Assembly (NCBI GenBank): GCA_015056585.1
Contig: SVFZ01000049.1
Span: 1 to 44,464, forward strand
DNA from: Butyrivibrio sp.
Lineage (GTDB): Bacteria; Bacillota; Clostridia; Lachnospirales; Lachnospiraceae
DNA: 44,464 bases
Direction of reading: 5' to 3'
Shown: one piece after another, positions 16,932 to 25,753 of the stretch
Numbering within the stretch: the first letter of the stretch is position 1
Layout: each line of letters opens with the position of its first letter
Program-made: the position numbers and the translations under genes
Notes under the pieces: model-generated
Databases searched by the model: none
What the model saw: only the letters and a program-made list of their open reading frames with translations
Told to the model about the DNA's origin: nothing

Positions 16932-17002
16932 AGACACCACCTCCAATCGGCTTTTGTCCCTAATAATATTATAAGACCTACTAACCGATTGTGCGATAGA
17001 TT

Positions 17003-19495
17003 TTAGTCTAATTTTAGAATCATTTTAAGAACTCTTTCTGCGGATTTTTCAAGATCTTTACGCTTAATCGTTTTCTTTTCCAAAGCTTCCAAAAGCTGCT
17101 CTGTATATCCACAACCCATCTTGATATCGTTGCCTGCAAGAACCTCTTTGTAGTGCTCTCCATAGCCCCACCAGTCACTGACAACAACACCGTCAAAGCC
17201 CCACTCATCGCGAAGTATTCCTGTTAAAAGATCTTTCGACTCAGAAGCTCTCTGTCCGTTGATGATATTGTAAGAAGACATGATGCTCCATGGCTCAGCT
17301 TCTTTTACAATTATCTCAAAAGCTTTTAAGTAGATCTCTCTTATAGCTCTCTCGGATGCCCTTGAATCGCTGGCCTTTCTGTTGGATTCCTTGTTGTTAA
17401 GGGCAAAGTGTTTGGGTGTTGCGATTATGTTGTTGCTCTGGATACCGCGAACCATAGCTGCTGCCTGCTTTCCTGCAAGGAAAGGATCCTCTGAGTAATA
17501 CTCAAAGTTTCTTCCACAGAGAGGACTTCTGTGGATGTTCACAGCAGGTGTAAGCCATGCTGCGAAGTTGCACTCTTTTGCCTCTTCTCCTCCTGCAACA
17601 CCTACTCTGTAGCAGATATCCTCATTCCAGGTGCAGGATAAAAGTGTTGAACATGGGAAAGCTGTTGTGGAAACGCCAACTTCCGGCGCAATACGCACTC
17701 CTGCAGGGCCGTCACAGGTCTGGGCTGAAGGAACACCTACTTCCGGAAGGTTTCCATAACCAAATGTATTTGCCATTCCTGTGTTTGGCTGACCGCCAAG
17801 AAGACTGGCAAGCTGCTCATTGCTGAGATTACTCATAAAATCCTCAAGGGAAATTTTACACTTTGCAACATCCACAAAGGTTTTGGGATCGCTATCACTC
17901 TTTTCCCAAATAATCTCTGTTCTCTCCTGAGGTCTAACTGAAGGGAATTTACATACATGCTCCTGCCAGTTCTTTTCCCTTGGGAAAATAGAGACATATG
18001 TATCAACAGGCTTTGTCTGCGGAAGTTCCTCAAAGCTTCCGTCAGAAAGCATGCGCTTTTTGAGTGATGTGGGAACAAGCTTATTTGTAACCTGCTCTAC
18101 TACTGTATTCTTTGAAAGTGAATATACATAATCAAGCTTTCTTACATCTCTTACGCTGGTTCCTACAAAAAATCTGTAATCGCCCTTTTCCAGAACCCAC
18201 GCAGCCTTCTTTACCTTTCCAAGGTCGTCGTAGGATGCCATGTCTTCCATCATAAGAGCTATTGTTACTCTCTGTGTTTCTCCCGGCTTAAGGAGACGAG
18301 TCTTTACATAACCGCCAAGAACCTTTGCAGGCTTACCGAGTTTGCCCTGTGGTGCGCTGTAATAGAGCTGCACTACTTCTTTTCCCGGAATGTTTCCGAT
18401 ATTTGTTACAGACGCGCTTACAACAATGCCATCTGCCAACTCCTCTGCCTTTGAGCTTTTTTTCTTTGAAGCTTTTGCTTCCCTGACATCTGCTTTGGCG
18501 TCTATGGTAAAGGCTTCTGCCTTGCAGTCCTCGAGAAGGAACGTGGTATATGAAAGTCCGAAACCGAATGGATAATTAACTTTCTTGGCAGCACCGGGGA
18601 TTGTCTCGAAATAACGATATCCTACGTAGATATCCTCTGTATAATCCACGTATTCATCATCTTCATGGAAGCCCTCTGTTGAAGGGTAATCCTCAAGCTT
18701 CGCTGCAAAGGTATCCGAAAGTTTTCCTGATGGATTGACTTTTCCCAAAAGAATCTTGGCTGCTGCCAGACCGCCTTCTATTCCGCCCTGCCATGCCATA
18801 AGCACTGAAGAAATATCATCATTGTCCTTGAACCAGGTTGTATCCACAACTCCGCCGACATTCATTACAACAATGACCTTGGAGAAGTTCTCGCTTACCT
18901 GCCTGACCATTTTTTTCTCAGCATTTGTAAGATAAAAATCGCCATGGTCAAAGACCTTGTTTCCCATCTCAACAAGGTTCTCTCCTTCGCATTTGATCTT
19001 CCTGTCTACTCCCGCTACTTTTCTGTCCCAGCCTTCTCCTGAAAATCTGCTGATGGAAATGATCGCAGTGTCTGTAAATGCAGCTGCGTCAGAAAGAATA
19101 TCATCGGGAAGTGCAGGCTCTTTTAACATTCCGGCAGGAACACCCTGCTCATACTGCGCATTCACGTAATCTTTATAAAACTTGACACTCTTGTCATAAA
19201 TTGAAATATCACCGGAGAACTCGGAAAGTCCCTCGTAAAGATTTCTTATATAAGGAACGGTAACATCTCCGCTTCCACCGCCACCTTTTACATAGTCAAA
19301 AGTTCCCTTTCCAAAAAGAGCTACTCTGGTGCCTTTCTTTATAGGAAGAGTCTCTCCCTCATTCTTAAGAAGTACCATGCCCTCACATGCCGCTTCGCAG
19401 GACAGTTCAATATGCTCCTTGCTTGCTGTTACATAGGTTCTGTTCTCACCCAGAGGAAGATTTGGTGTATATTTAATTCTTGCCCATTTTTCCAT
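17003..19495 (-). CDS. bglA: GH3 beta-glucosidase with reversed domain order
   Basis: Cytoplasmic glycoside hydrolase of 830 residues, no signal peptide. The usual GH3 order is permuted. The (alpha/beta)6 C-domain comes first (SCEAACEGMVLLKNEGETLP, GGGGSGDV, then VNPSGKLSDTF), then the Fn3-like domain, and the TIM-barrel domain comes last. The barrel domain carries CGRNFEYYSEDPFLAGK, KHFALNNKE and the nucleophile D774 in GVVVSDWWGYG. The same arrangement and length are known for beta-glucosidase A of Butyrivibrio fibrisolvens and related rumen enzymes. The start at 19495 has GGAG upstream; the frame remains open for 32 more codons but lacks a better site. A TATAAT-like box lies at 19559-19564 on the minus strand. 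Substrate is probably cello- or other beta-glucosides; activity on aryl-beta-xylosides is possible. Confidence 0.92.
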   Translation of the reverse strand: MEKWARIKYTPNLPLGENRTYVTASKEHIELSCEAACEGMVLLKNEGETLPIKKGTRVALFGKGTFDYVKGGGGSGDVTVPYIRNLYEGLSEFSGDISIYDKSVKFYKDYVNAQYEQGVPAGMLKEPALPDDILSDAAAFTDTAIISISRFSGEGWDRKVAGVDRKIKCEGENLVEMGNKVFDHGDFYLTNAEKKMVRQVSENFSKVIVVMNVGGVVDTTWFKDNDDISSVLMAWQGGIEGGLAAAKILLGKVNPSGKLSDTFAAKLEDYPSTEGFHEDDEYVDYTEDIYVGYRYFETIPGAAKKVNYPFGFGLSYTTFLLEDCKAEAFTIDAKADVREAKASKKKSSKAEELADGIVVSASVTNIGNIPGKEVVQLYYSAPQGKLGKPAKVLGGYVKTRLLKPGETQRVTIALMMEDMASYDDLGKVKKAAWVLEKGDYRFFVGTSVRDVRKLDYVYSLSKNTVVEQVTNKLVPTSLKKRMLSDGSFEELPQTKPVDTYVSIFPREKNWQEHVCKFPSVRPQERTEIIWEKSDSDPKTFVDVAKCKISLEDFMSNLSNEQLASLLGGQPNTGMANTFGYGNLPEVGVPSAQTCDGPAGVRIAPEVGVSTTAFPCSTLLSCTWNEDICYRVGVAGGEEAKECNFAAWLTPAVNIHRSPLCGRNFEYYSEDPFLAGKQAAAMVRGIQSNNIIATPKHFALNNKESNRKASDSRASERAIREIYLKAFEIIVKEAEPWSIMSSYNIINGQRASESKDLLTGILRDEWGFDGVVVSDWWGYGEHYKEVLAGNDIKMGCGYTEQLLEALEKKTIKRKDLEKSAERVLKMILKLD

Positions 19496-19838
19496 AAGTT
19501 CTCCATTCTGCCATCGAAGGCTCATTATTCTCATAAAAAGGCATTTCAATATGTTCCCATTATACAGTGATTTGCCCGAAAAGATATACATTGTGCAAAA
19601 TAATTATTTCTAAAAAAAACATTAATTCCGTGAAAAACTGAGGTACCACTAATTGCAATTCTGTGTTACAGTAATATTGCATTCAAAATAGTTTCCGGCG
19701 TCCTCATCGAGGACAAATCTCCGAAAGAAAGGAAGGTGGTTTTAATGAAGTCAGATACACATTTATGCAGTAGTGATTCTGCTCCCGGTCGAAGTACCAT
19801 GCCAAAAACCACCAACTTAATAAGAGGAGATTTAAAAA
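19496..19838. other. Divergent intergenic region bglA / mgtE
   Basis: This 343-base stretch has no full gene. Its left part holds the bglA leader, with a minus-strand TATAAT at 19559-19564 whose -35 is poor. The right part from about 19690 is a structured mgtE leader with a short ORF, described separately. No convincing plus-strand promoter was found: TTGCAA at 19653 and TAATAT at 19672 are only 13 bases apart. Confidence 0.6.
19700..19813 (+). promoter_or_regulatory. Structured leader of mgtE, possible cis-regulatory RNA
   Basis: A GTCCTC-ATC-GAGGAC hairpin (19700-19714) is followed by a long-range 9-bp pairing between GGTGGTTTT (19735-19743) and AAAACCACC (19805-19813). The latter encloses the first part of a short ORF and a small GCAG/CTGC hairpin. 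The mgtE ribosome binding site follows at 19822-19829. The sequence does not resemble the M-box that I know from other mgtE/mgtA leaders. Confidence 0.45.
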
Positions 19839-19870
19839 ATGGAATTACAAGAAGAAAAGACTCTCGCTGA
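19745..19870 (+). CDS. Possible 41-residue leader peptide upstream of mgtE
   Basis: A short ORF starts at ATG 19745 behind GGAAGG and reads MKSDTHLCSSDSAPGRSTMP for its first 20 residues. It overlaps the mgtE start by 32 bases in another frame. Its start is adjacent to one arm of the long-range helix, and its translation would cross the mgtE ribosome binding site. That geometry is common in translational attenuation. It may also be chance, since the peptide has no recognisable features. Confidence 0.3.
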   Translation: MKSDTHLCSSDSAPGRSTMPKTTNLIRGDLKNGITRRKDSR

Positions 19871-21203
19871 AACTCTTCAGGAGCTTCTTGAGTCCAGGCA
19901 ATACACTCTGCTTCGCCAGACCATCTCAGAGATGAACACTGTAGATATCGCTACTGCAATGGGTGAGATGAAGGAGGAGGATTCTCTTAAGATGTTCAGG
20001 ATCCTTCCCAAGGACATGGCTGCAGATGTTTTTGCTGACCTGGAACTGGATAACCAGCAGTATATTATCCGTTCACTGTCTGACCGAGAAGCATCCAACA
20101 TTATCGACAATCTGATGGCCGATGACGCTACGGACCTTTTGGAGGAAATGCCTGCAAACGTTGTAAAGCGTATCCTGGCCAATGCAAGCCCTGAGACAAG
20201 AGCTGATATCAATCATCTTCTCCGCTACCCCGAAGATTCCGCCGGTTCAATAATGACGGTGGAGTATGTGGATCTGCGTGAGGATATGACTGTGGCAGAT
20301 GCGATCGAACGCATCCGAAAAAAGGGTGTAGACTCAGAGACTATCAATATCTGCTACGTTGTAACAAGGCAAAAGATTCTGGTAGGTACCGTGGCTCTTC
20401 GTTATCTTCTCATCATGAAGCCCGAAGAGATCATTGGCGACATCATGAACACCAATGTCATCAGCATCAACACCATGACCGACCAGGAAGAAGCTGCCAG
20501 AATGTTCCAGAAATACGGCTTCACAGCTATGCCCGTTGTGGACAATGAGACCCGTATGGTTGGTATCATCACCATCGATGACGTTGTGGACATCCTGGAA
20601 GAAGAGGCTACCGAGGATATTGAGAAGATGGCTGCTATCGTGCCATCCGACAAGCCCTATCCAAAGGTTGGAATTTTTGAGACCTACAAAAACCGCATAC
20701 CCTGGCTGTTATTCCTCATGGTAAGTGCCACCTTTACAGGAGCAATCATCACAGGATTTGAGGATGCTTTATCAGCATACGTTGTGCTTACAGCTTATAT
20801 TCCGATGCTGATGGATACAGGCGGTAACGCAGGCGGACAGGCAAGCGTTTCAATCATCCGTGCTCTCTCACTAAAAGAGATCGAGTTTTCGGATATTTTC
20901 AAGATAATATGGAAAGAGGTTCGGGTTGCCGTGCTTTGCGGTCTTACTCTTTCAGCTGCCAACTTCCTAAAGCTTTTGTTCTTTGACAAGATTGCCATAT
21001 CGGTTGCCGCAGTAATCTGCCTGACGCTTCTTATTGTTGTGTCCATCGCAAAACTCGTGGGCTGCTGCCTTCCTATGCTGGCTTCCAAAGTCGGCTTCGA
21101 CCCGGCAGTTATGGCAAGCCCGTTTATCACAACAATCGTAGATGCACTGTCGCTTTTGGTTTACTTTAACATCGCAACACATATGCTGCATCTGGCGGTG
21201 TAG
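19839..21203 (+). CDS. mgtE: Magnesium transporter MgtE
   Basis: Divalent-cation channel of 454 residues. The N-terminal helical MgtE_N domain spans about 10-130 (with DMAADVFADLELDNQQ and ADDATDLLEEMP), two CBS domains about 135-260 (GFTAMPVVDNETRMVGIITIDDV), a connecting helix, and five transmembrane helices from about 290. The pore signature is visible as PMLMDTGGNAGGQAS. In the family, magnesium binding between the N and CBS domains closes the pore. The ATG has AAGAGGAG upstream. It is a single gene with a convergent terminator; a structured leader may add further control. Confidence 0.96.
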   Translation: MELQEEKTLAETLQELLESRQYTLLRQTISEMNTVDIATAMGEMKEEDSLKMFRILPKDMAADVFADLELDNQQYIIRSLSDREASNIIDNLMADDATDLLEEMPANVVKRILANASPETRADINHLLRYPEDSAGSIMTVEYVDLREDMTVADAIERIRKKGVDSETINICYVVTRQKILVGTVALRYLLIMKPEEIIGDIMNTNVISINTMTDQEEAARMFQKYGFTAMPVVDNETRMVGIITIDDVVDILEEEATEDIEKMAAIVPSDKPYPKVGIFETYKNRIPWLLFLMVSATFTGAIITGFEDALSAYVVLTAYIPMLMDTGGNAGGQASVSIIRALSLKEIEFSDIFKIIWKEVRVAVLCGLTLSAANFLKLLFFDKIAISVAAVICLTLLIVVSIAKLVGCCLPMLASKVGFDPAVMASPFITTIVDALSLLVYFNIATHMLHLAV

Positions 21204-21208
21204 ATAAA

Positions 21209-21245
21209 TTGGCGGAGGGTTTTGATTCCCTCCGCCAAATTCTTT
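21209..21245. terminator. Bidirectional terminator between mgtE and the GH13 gene
   Basis: TTGGCGGAGGG (21209-21219) pairs perfectly with CCCTCCGCCAA (21228-21238) over an 8-base loop. A T-rich stretch follows on the plus strand. It lies between converging genes. Confidence 0.85.
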
Positions 21246-21252
21246 TTCATTT

Positions 21253-22974
21253 CTATTTTTGACAATACCGATATACTCTTGTTTCATAGGGACGCAGATA
21301 CCCTTTCTTTAACTCAAACTCACTAAGCTCCTGCTCGATGGGGCCAAGAATCCCGCCGTAGTTTATGGGTTTCTTTGGGTAATTGCACAGCACCAGTTCC
21401 CCGTGACGTCCGGCAAATTTCTTGGGCTTATGAGCTTTTTGAGGAAACCTTGAAAAAGAGCAAATGATAAGAAAGCTCTCTCCATCAAGGCTTCTTTCGT
21501 ACATATAAATATTGGGATCCTTAGGGAAATACTCTTTATACTCGCCGTAAATCAGAGTCTTTGAACTCTTTCGAAGGGCCAGGCATTTCCTGTAGAAGTT
21601 CAGGATACTATTCTCGTCCGATTCCTCTTTTTCCACATTCACTCTCTTGTAATTGGGATTAACATAGAACCAGGGCGTAGTCTCTGAAAATCCGGCATGC
21701 TCTGATGAATTCCACTGCATGGGTGTTCTTGCGGAATCCCTGCTGGATAGGTGAATCCTGTGAAGGCGCCGCTCCGGATCTTCCTTTAGATGATAGGTAT
21801 TGTAATTGGTAATTGACGAAACATCTACGTACTGGTCGATAGACATTAGCTTAATGTTGGTCATACCAATTTCCTGCCCCTGATAGATAAAGGGAGTTCC
21901 CTTTTGAAAAATATAGCTGGCTGCCAGCATTGTTCCGCTTTCTCTCCTGAAGTGCTCACTGCCATATCTGCTAATGATGCGAGGATGATCGTGGTTCTCA
22001 AGATACAGTGCATTCCAGCCTTTATCGGCAAGAGCATACTGCCACTTTGAAAAAGCCTTTTTGAGCTTCACAAGAGAAAACGGCCTGTGCAGATACTCTG
22101 TGTAAAAACAGTCCGCCATCATATGGTCAAAAGAAAACATCATGTCCAGGGACTTTGTGGGTCCCGTAAGATAATTCATGGCCGACTTTACAGTGGTCAT
22201 AGGGCCTTCGCCCAGCTGAAAACAGTCATATTCATCGCAGACCTTTCTGAATTCAGCCAGGTACTCGTGAATATGCGGACCATCCTTATAGCTCGACATG
22301 CCCTTAGCCGCAGGCAAAAGAGGCAGTCCATCCGGAAGTCCCTCTTTTTTGGAAATAAAATTTATGACGTCCTCTCTGAATCCGTCAACGCCCATGTCCA
22401 GCCAAAAGCGCATAATGTCCTTAACTTCTTCCCTGACCTTTGGATTGTCCATATTAAGGTCAGGCTGCTTCTTGGCAAAAATATGGAGATAGTACTGGCC
22501 TCTCTCCCTGACATATTCCCAGGCCTGCCCTTCAAAAAGACTGTCCCAGTTGTTGGGCTTATCTCTCCAGATATAGTAATCGCTGTAGGGATTGTCCTTT
22601 CCCTTTTTGCTCTCAATAAACCAGGGATGCTCATCGGATGTATGGTTTATTACAAGGTCCATTATCACCTTAAGTCCCAGCTCGTGGGCTCTTTTAAGGA
22701 CCTTTTTAAACTGATCAAGATCACCATAGTCCGGATGAATGTCTTTATAATCTGAAATATCGTAGCCAAAGTCCGCATTGGGAGAAGGGTATATCGGAGA
22801 AAACCAGATTCCGTCTACCCCAAGAGATTTTATATAATCCAGCTTGTCATAGACGCCGTAGAGATCGCCTATTCCATCGCCATCTCCATCTGCAAAGCTT
22901 CGTATCCAGATCTGGTAAAAGCTCATCTCCTTGTACCAGTCATGGTTTCTTTTTTCAGAATGAACATCTGTCAT
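21253..22974 (-). CDS. GH13 alpha-glucosidase (oligo-1,6-glucosidase type)
   Basis: Cytoplasmic alpha-glucosidase of 573 residues. Using the start at 22974, the (alpha/beta)8 barrel begins at WYKEMSFYQIWIRSFADGDG. The conserved region I is DLVINHTSDEHPWF, the nucleophile is D202 in DGFREDVI, the acid/base is E256 in LGEGP and the transition-state stabiliser is D329 in ENHDHPR. These patterns fit subfamily GH13_31 enzymes that split isomaltose, maltose or sucrose-type links. The start at 22974 has AAGGGGA upstream. An alternative ATG at 23040 overlaps the stop of the glycosyltransferase gene by one base but has no ribosome binding site; translational coupling could still use it. It is the last gene of a three-gene leftward run. 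Confidence 0.93.
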   Translation of the reverse strand: MTDVHSEKRNHDWYKEMSFYQIWIRSFADGDGDGIGDLYGVYDKLDYIKSLGVDGIWFSPIYPSPNADFGYDISDYKDIHPDYGDLDQFKKVLKRAHELGLKVIMDLVINHTSDEHPWFIESKKGKDNPYSDYYIWRDKPNNWDSLFEGQAWEYVRERGQYYLHIFAKKQPDLNMDNPKVREEVKDIMRFWLDMGVDGFREDVINFISKKEGLPDGLPLLPAAKGMSSYKDGPHIHEYLAEFRKVCDEYDCFQLGEGPMTTVKSAMNYLTGPTKSLDMMFSFDHMMADCFYTEYLHRPFSLVKLKKAFSKWQYALADKGWNALYLENHDHPRIISRYGSEHFRRESGTMLAASYIFQKGTPFIYQGQEIGMTNIKLMSIDQYVDVSSITNYNTYHLKEDPERRLHRIHLSSRDSARTPMQWNSSEHAGFSETTPWFYVNPNYKRVNVEKEESDENSILNFYRKCLALRKSSKTLIYGEYKEYFPKDPNIYMYERSLDGESFLIICSFSRFPQKAHKPKKFAGRHGELVLCNYPKKPINYGGILGPIEQELSEFELKKGYLRPYETRVYRYCQK

Positions 22975-23039
22975 AGAGTTTTCATCCCCTTTCCATGCTA
23001 CATTTAGAGGCATCCGTGAATCAAAAATTATTTTATGCA

Positions 23040-24524
23040 TCAGTCAAATCTATCCGACAAATTATCTTTTATTTTCTCAAGATTACCGGAAACCTTGTCT
23101 CTTAATTCATTCATATTATTGCTGAGCTTATCCAGGCCCTCATTAATATTGCCTCGTATCTTCTCAACTTCTACAGACACATCTTCTTTCAGCTCTTCAT
23201 AGTTATCACGCATGCCTTCCCGGAACTCATAGTAGCCTGCCTTCATGCCATCATGCATCTCTTTTGGAATATCCACGAAGACCTTCTGGGTTCCATTAAG
23301 GATCGTGGCTGCGGAGTTCATGAGGTACTCAAAGCTCTGATGCTTGCGAATTCCAAGCTCGCCGGAAACCGCCATTTCGTGAATCTCTTTGTATCTGTCA
23401 TAGGCAAGGCGCACGGCTTGATCCCAGGAAATATAGATTTCATCCATGGCATTTTGCCCCACCCGGTGAAGGTGGTCCAAATCGCCCGAAATCTCCTTCA
23501 GAAGCTGCGCCATAGACTCTGCATTTTCTTCAATCATAAAGCCGTTTCGTCCATGAGTTATGCCTTCTGCCGCGCAGGAATTCTTTATCAGCACGCTTGC
23601 AAGACCACAGGCTGCTGCCTCTCTTACAACGATTCCATTGGTATCGTATGTAGATGGGAAAAGAAACAGATCCGCCCTGGTATTCCAGGCACGAAGCTTC
23701 TCTCTGTCGTGGACAGGGCCTGTAAAGATAACCTTGGGTTCTATGCCATAATCTCTTACAGTGTTCTGCATTTCCTCGGCATCGGCGCCGCCACCGACAA
23801 AGACCATACGGAAATCAACTCCGCTCTGATCAAGCTTTTTCATGGCGTCCACGATTATCGGCAGTCCTTTATATTTCATAAGTCGTCCCACAAAAAGAAA
23901 CAGCGGAACTCCCACAGGTATGTCATAGGCAACATTCAGCTCTTTTACCGCGTTCTCCGAGGCTCTTCCCTTCGGAAAGTCCACGCCGTTTGGCATCACG
24001 CGCAGCTCCCCTTCATAGCCGAGAGATCGAAGGTTTTCACCTGCTCCTTCCGAGACAACCCATACATCATCGCAGGCCTCTATATTGCTGATCATGGCCT
24101 TGATAGCCTCTTTTTTAAGGATTCCCTCTCCGACAGCCCTCGCAATATCCACGTCAAACTTAGTGTGGTAGGTAAAGATTACAGGGGCCCCGGTCTCTTT
24201 TCTCAGTATCCTTGCCATTACTGTTGAGGCTGCAGGACAGTGGGTATGGATTATGTCAGGCTTCAGCTCCGCCATTTGCGCGATTTCTCTGATCGACAGC
24301 GGATATCCTGTTCTGTAGCCCTTTACAAAATCCGTTGTATCAAAGCTCGGATAAGCCACAACCTTGTAGGGATAGCCATCATAACTGACATCCGGGTAGC
24401 GCGGAGTTCCCACAATGACATTTGACTCAAGCTCATTGGTAAGGACACTTCCATAGTTCATTACAACGTTTGCAACGCCGTCAATCACCGGCGGAAATGA
24501 ATCATTCAAAAGACATATATTCAT
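23040..24524 (-). CDS. GT4 glycosyltransferase with a C-terminal 11-residue-repeat tail
   Basis: Retaining glycosyltransferase of 494 residues with two Rossmann-like halves. The N half has NDSFPPVIDGVANVVMNYG and HTHCPAAS; the C half has FLFVGRLMKYKGL and the nucleotide-sugar site DTNGIVVREAAACG, where the usual E-x7-E has Asp first. The closest families I know are diacylglycerol glucosyltransferases and related GT4 enzymes, so a glycolipid or glycan product on the inner face of the membrane is likely. Residues from about 415 form a highly charged helical tail; 442-494 contain nearly five 11-residue repeats. The start at 24524 has a weak AAGATAGGAG site. It overlaps the next gene's alternative start by one base. 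Confidence 0.88.
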   Translation of the reverse strand: MNICLLNDSFPPVIDGVANVVMNYGSVLTNELESNVIVGTPRYPDVSYDGYPYKVVAYPSFDTTDFVKGYRTGYPLSIREIAQMAELKPDIIHTHCPAASTVMARILRKETGAPVIFTYHTKFDVDIARAVGEGILKKEAIKAMISNIEACDDVWVVSEGAGENLRSLGYEGELRVMPNGVDFPKGRASENAVKELNVAYDIPVGVPLFLFVGRLMKYKGLPIIVDAMKKLDQSGVDFRMVFVGGGADAEEMQNTVRDYGIEPKVIFTGPVHDREKLRAWNTRADLFLFPSTYDTNGIVVREAAACGLASVLIKNSCAAEGITHGRNGFMIEENAESMAQLLKEISGDLDHLHRVGQNAMDEIYISWDQAVRLAYDRYKEIHEMAVSGELGIRKHQSFEYLMNSAATILNGTQKVFVDIPKEMHDGMKAGYYEFREGMRDNYEELKEDVSVEVEKIRGNINEGLDKLSNNMNELRDKVSGNLEKIKDNLSDRFD

Positions 24525-24567
24525 GAAATATGCTCCTATCTTAACCCTTTCAAGCTTATTTTTTCCC

Positions 24568-25611
24568 TTAGCTCTTTATTGCCCAGCGCATCTTGGTGGA
24601 CTTACTGCGGGGATTTAATCTGCACTCCTCAGCAGAGGGACGAATGACGTCACTGGCCACATCACTGTATACTCCTGCTTTATATAATTCCTTAAAAGAC
24701 TTCTTTACAAGCCTGTCCTCTCCTGAATGGAAGGTGAGTATTGCAACTCTTCCGCCCGGATTTAATATGCCTGGGAGTTTTTCCAGAAACTTATAGAGAA
24801 CCTCAAACTCGCTGTTAACATCTATTCGAAGGGCCTGGAAGACTCTGGCACAGCTCTTTTTAATAGCCTGATCCTTTTCTTCCTTGGGAAGCTTCCACAG
24901 GGCATTTTCAATCGCCGCCCTGAGTGCCGTTGTGGTGTCCATGGGGTCTCCCTTTTTCATCAGGGAAAAGACCTTGTCTGCAATTTCCTGCGCATAAGGC
25001 TCATCCGAGTTTTCTACCATCATTCCGATAAACTCTTCTTTTGTTATGGCATGAAGCCTTTCTGCTGCCGATTCTCCGTGTTCCGGATCAAGCCTAAGAT
25101 CCAGCGGCCCGTCAATCTTATAGGAAAAGCCTCGTTCAGGATCGTCTATCTGCATGGAAGATACTCCAAGATCCGCCAGAACAAAGTCAAACTTTCCCGC
25201 TTCTTCTGAGACCTTGTCAATCTCAGCAAAGTTTATCAGCCTGAACCTGAAGTTGTCCTCTGTATAGCCAAAAGAGCGAAGTCTCTCCACCGTCTTTTTT
25301 GATTCGATAGGGTCAACGTCAAGGCCGTAGATGCAGCCGTCGCCCTTTAGCTGCTCAAGCATTTTCCTGGTATGTCCGCCATAACCAAGGGTACAGTCCA
25401 GCCCCTGCTGCCCCGGCTGTATGTTAAGGAAATCCAATATTTCTTTTACCATGATGGAAATATGCATTCCGGCAGGCGTTGAGCCCTTCGATATGACATG
25501 AGCCACAGTATCCGCATATTTCTCAGGATTCTGTTCCTTGTATTTTTCTTCAAATTTCTTTGGGTATTTGCCTGAGTAATGAACTCTGCGCTTGTGCTGT
25601 TTTTCTTCCAA
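24568..25611 (-). CDS. rsmH: RsmH-type 16S rRNA m4C1402 methyltransferase (long N-terminus)
   Basis: SAM-dependent methyltransferase of 347 residues. The RsmH pattern is clear: GMHISIMVKEILDFLNI, the SAM motif GLDCTLGYGGHTRKML, ADLGVSSMQIDDPERGFSY and AILTFHSGEDRLVKKSF, ending PRSKSTKMRWA. The start is TTG 25611 with GGAG seven bases before it. Compared with standard RsmH (about 310 residues) it has an extra basic N-terminal segment of some 40 residues rich in Lys, Glu and Tyr. It is not next to mraZ, ftsL or a penicillin-binding protein gene as rsmH normally is, so it may be a second, paralogous copy. It heads the run with the GT4 and GH13 genes. Confidence 0.9.
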   Translation of the reverse strand: MEEKQHKRRVHYSGKYPKKFEEKYKEQNPEKYADTVAHVISKGSTPAGMHISIMVKEILDFLNIQPGQQGLDCTLGYGGHTRKMLEQLKGDGCIYGLDVDPIESKKTVERLRSFGYTEDNFRFRLINFAEIDKVSEEAGKFDFVLADLGVSSMQIDDPERGFSYKIDGPLDLRLDPEHGESAAERLHAITKEEFIGMMVENSDEPYAQEIADKVFSLMKKGDPMDTTTALRAAIENALWKLPKEEKDQAIKKSCARVFQALRIDVNSEFEVLYKFLEKLPGILNPGGRVAILTFHSGEDRLVKKSFKELYKAGVYSDVASDVIRPSAEECRLNPRSKSTKMRWAIKS

Positions 25612-25672
25612 TGTTCTTCTCCATGTTTTCTAAGCTTTTGGATTATCTAGCCATACATACTTCACAACATAT

Positions 25673-25703
25673 ATTATAGCGACTTTTAGCCCATTAATCA
25701 CAA
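25673..25703 (-). promoter_or_regulatory. Possible promoter of the rsmH-like gene
   Basis: On the minus strand TTGTGA (25698-25703) and a perfect TATAAT (25673-25678) are separated by 19 bases, slightly too long. The unit downstream would be the methyltransferase, GT4 and GH13 genes. Confidence 0.4.
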
Positions 25704-25742
25704 AAGCCCCTCTTCCTCCCATAATTAGGAAAAAGAAGGGCT
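25702..25742 (-). terminator. Probable terminator of the glycerate kinase gene
   Basis: AGCCC / GGGCT at the base of an imperfect hairpin (25728-25742 with 25705-25719), followed by four T on the minus strand. The inner stem is poorly paired. Confidence 0.45.
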
Positions 25743-25753
25743 CATAAGCTCTT

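Noticed and set aside
19690..19830. M-box (ykoK) magnesium riboswitch upstream of mgtE
   Set aside because: The conserved M-box core sequences I know are not present; the structure that can be seen is different, so I listed only an unclassified leader.
23253..24227. 324-codon plus-strand open frame opposite the GT4 gene
   Set aside because: It is antisense to a clear enzyme, has no recognisable domain and no good ribosome binding site. The same holds for long open frames opposite pflB, the GH13 gene and the ABC ATPase.
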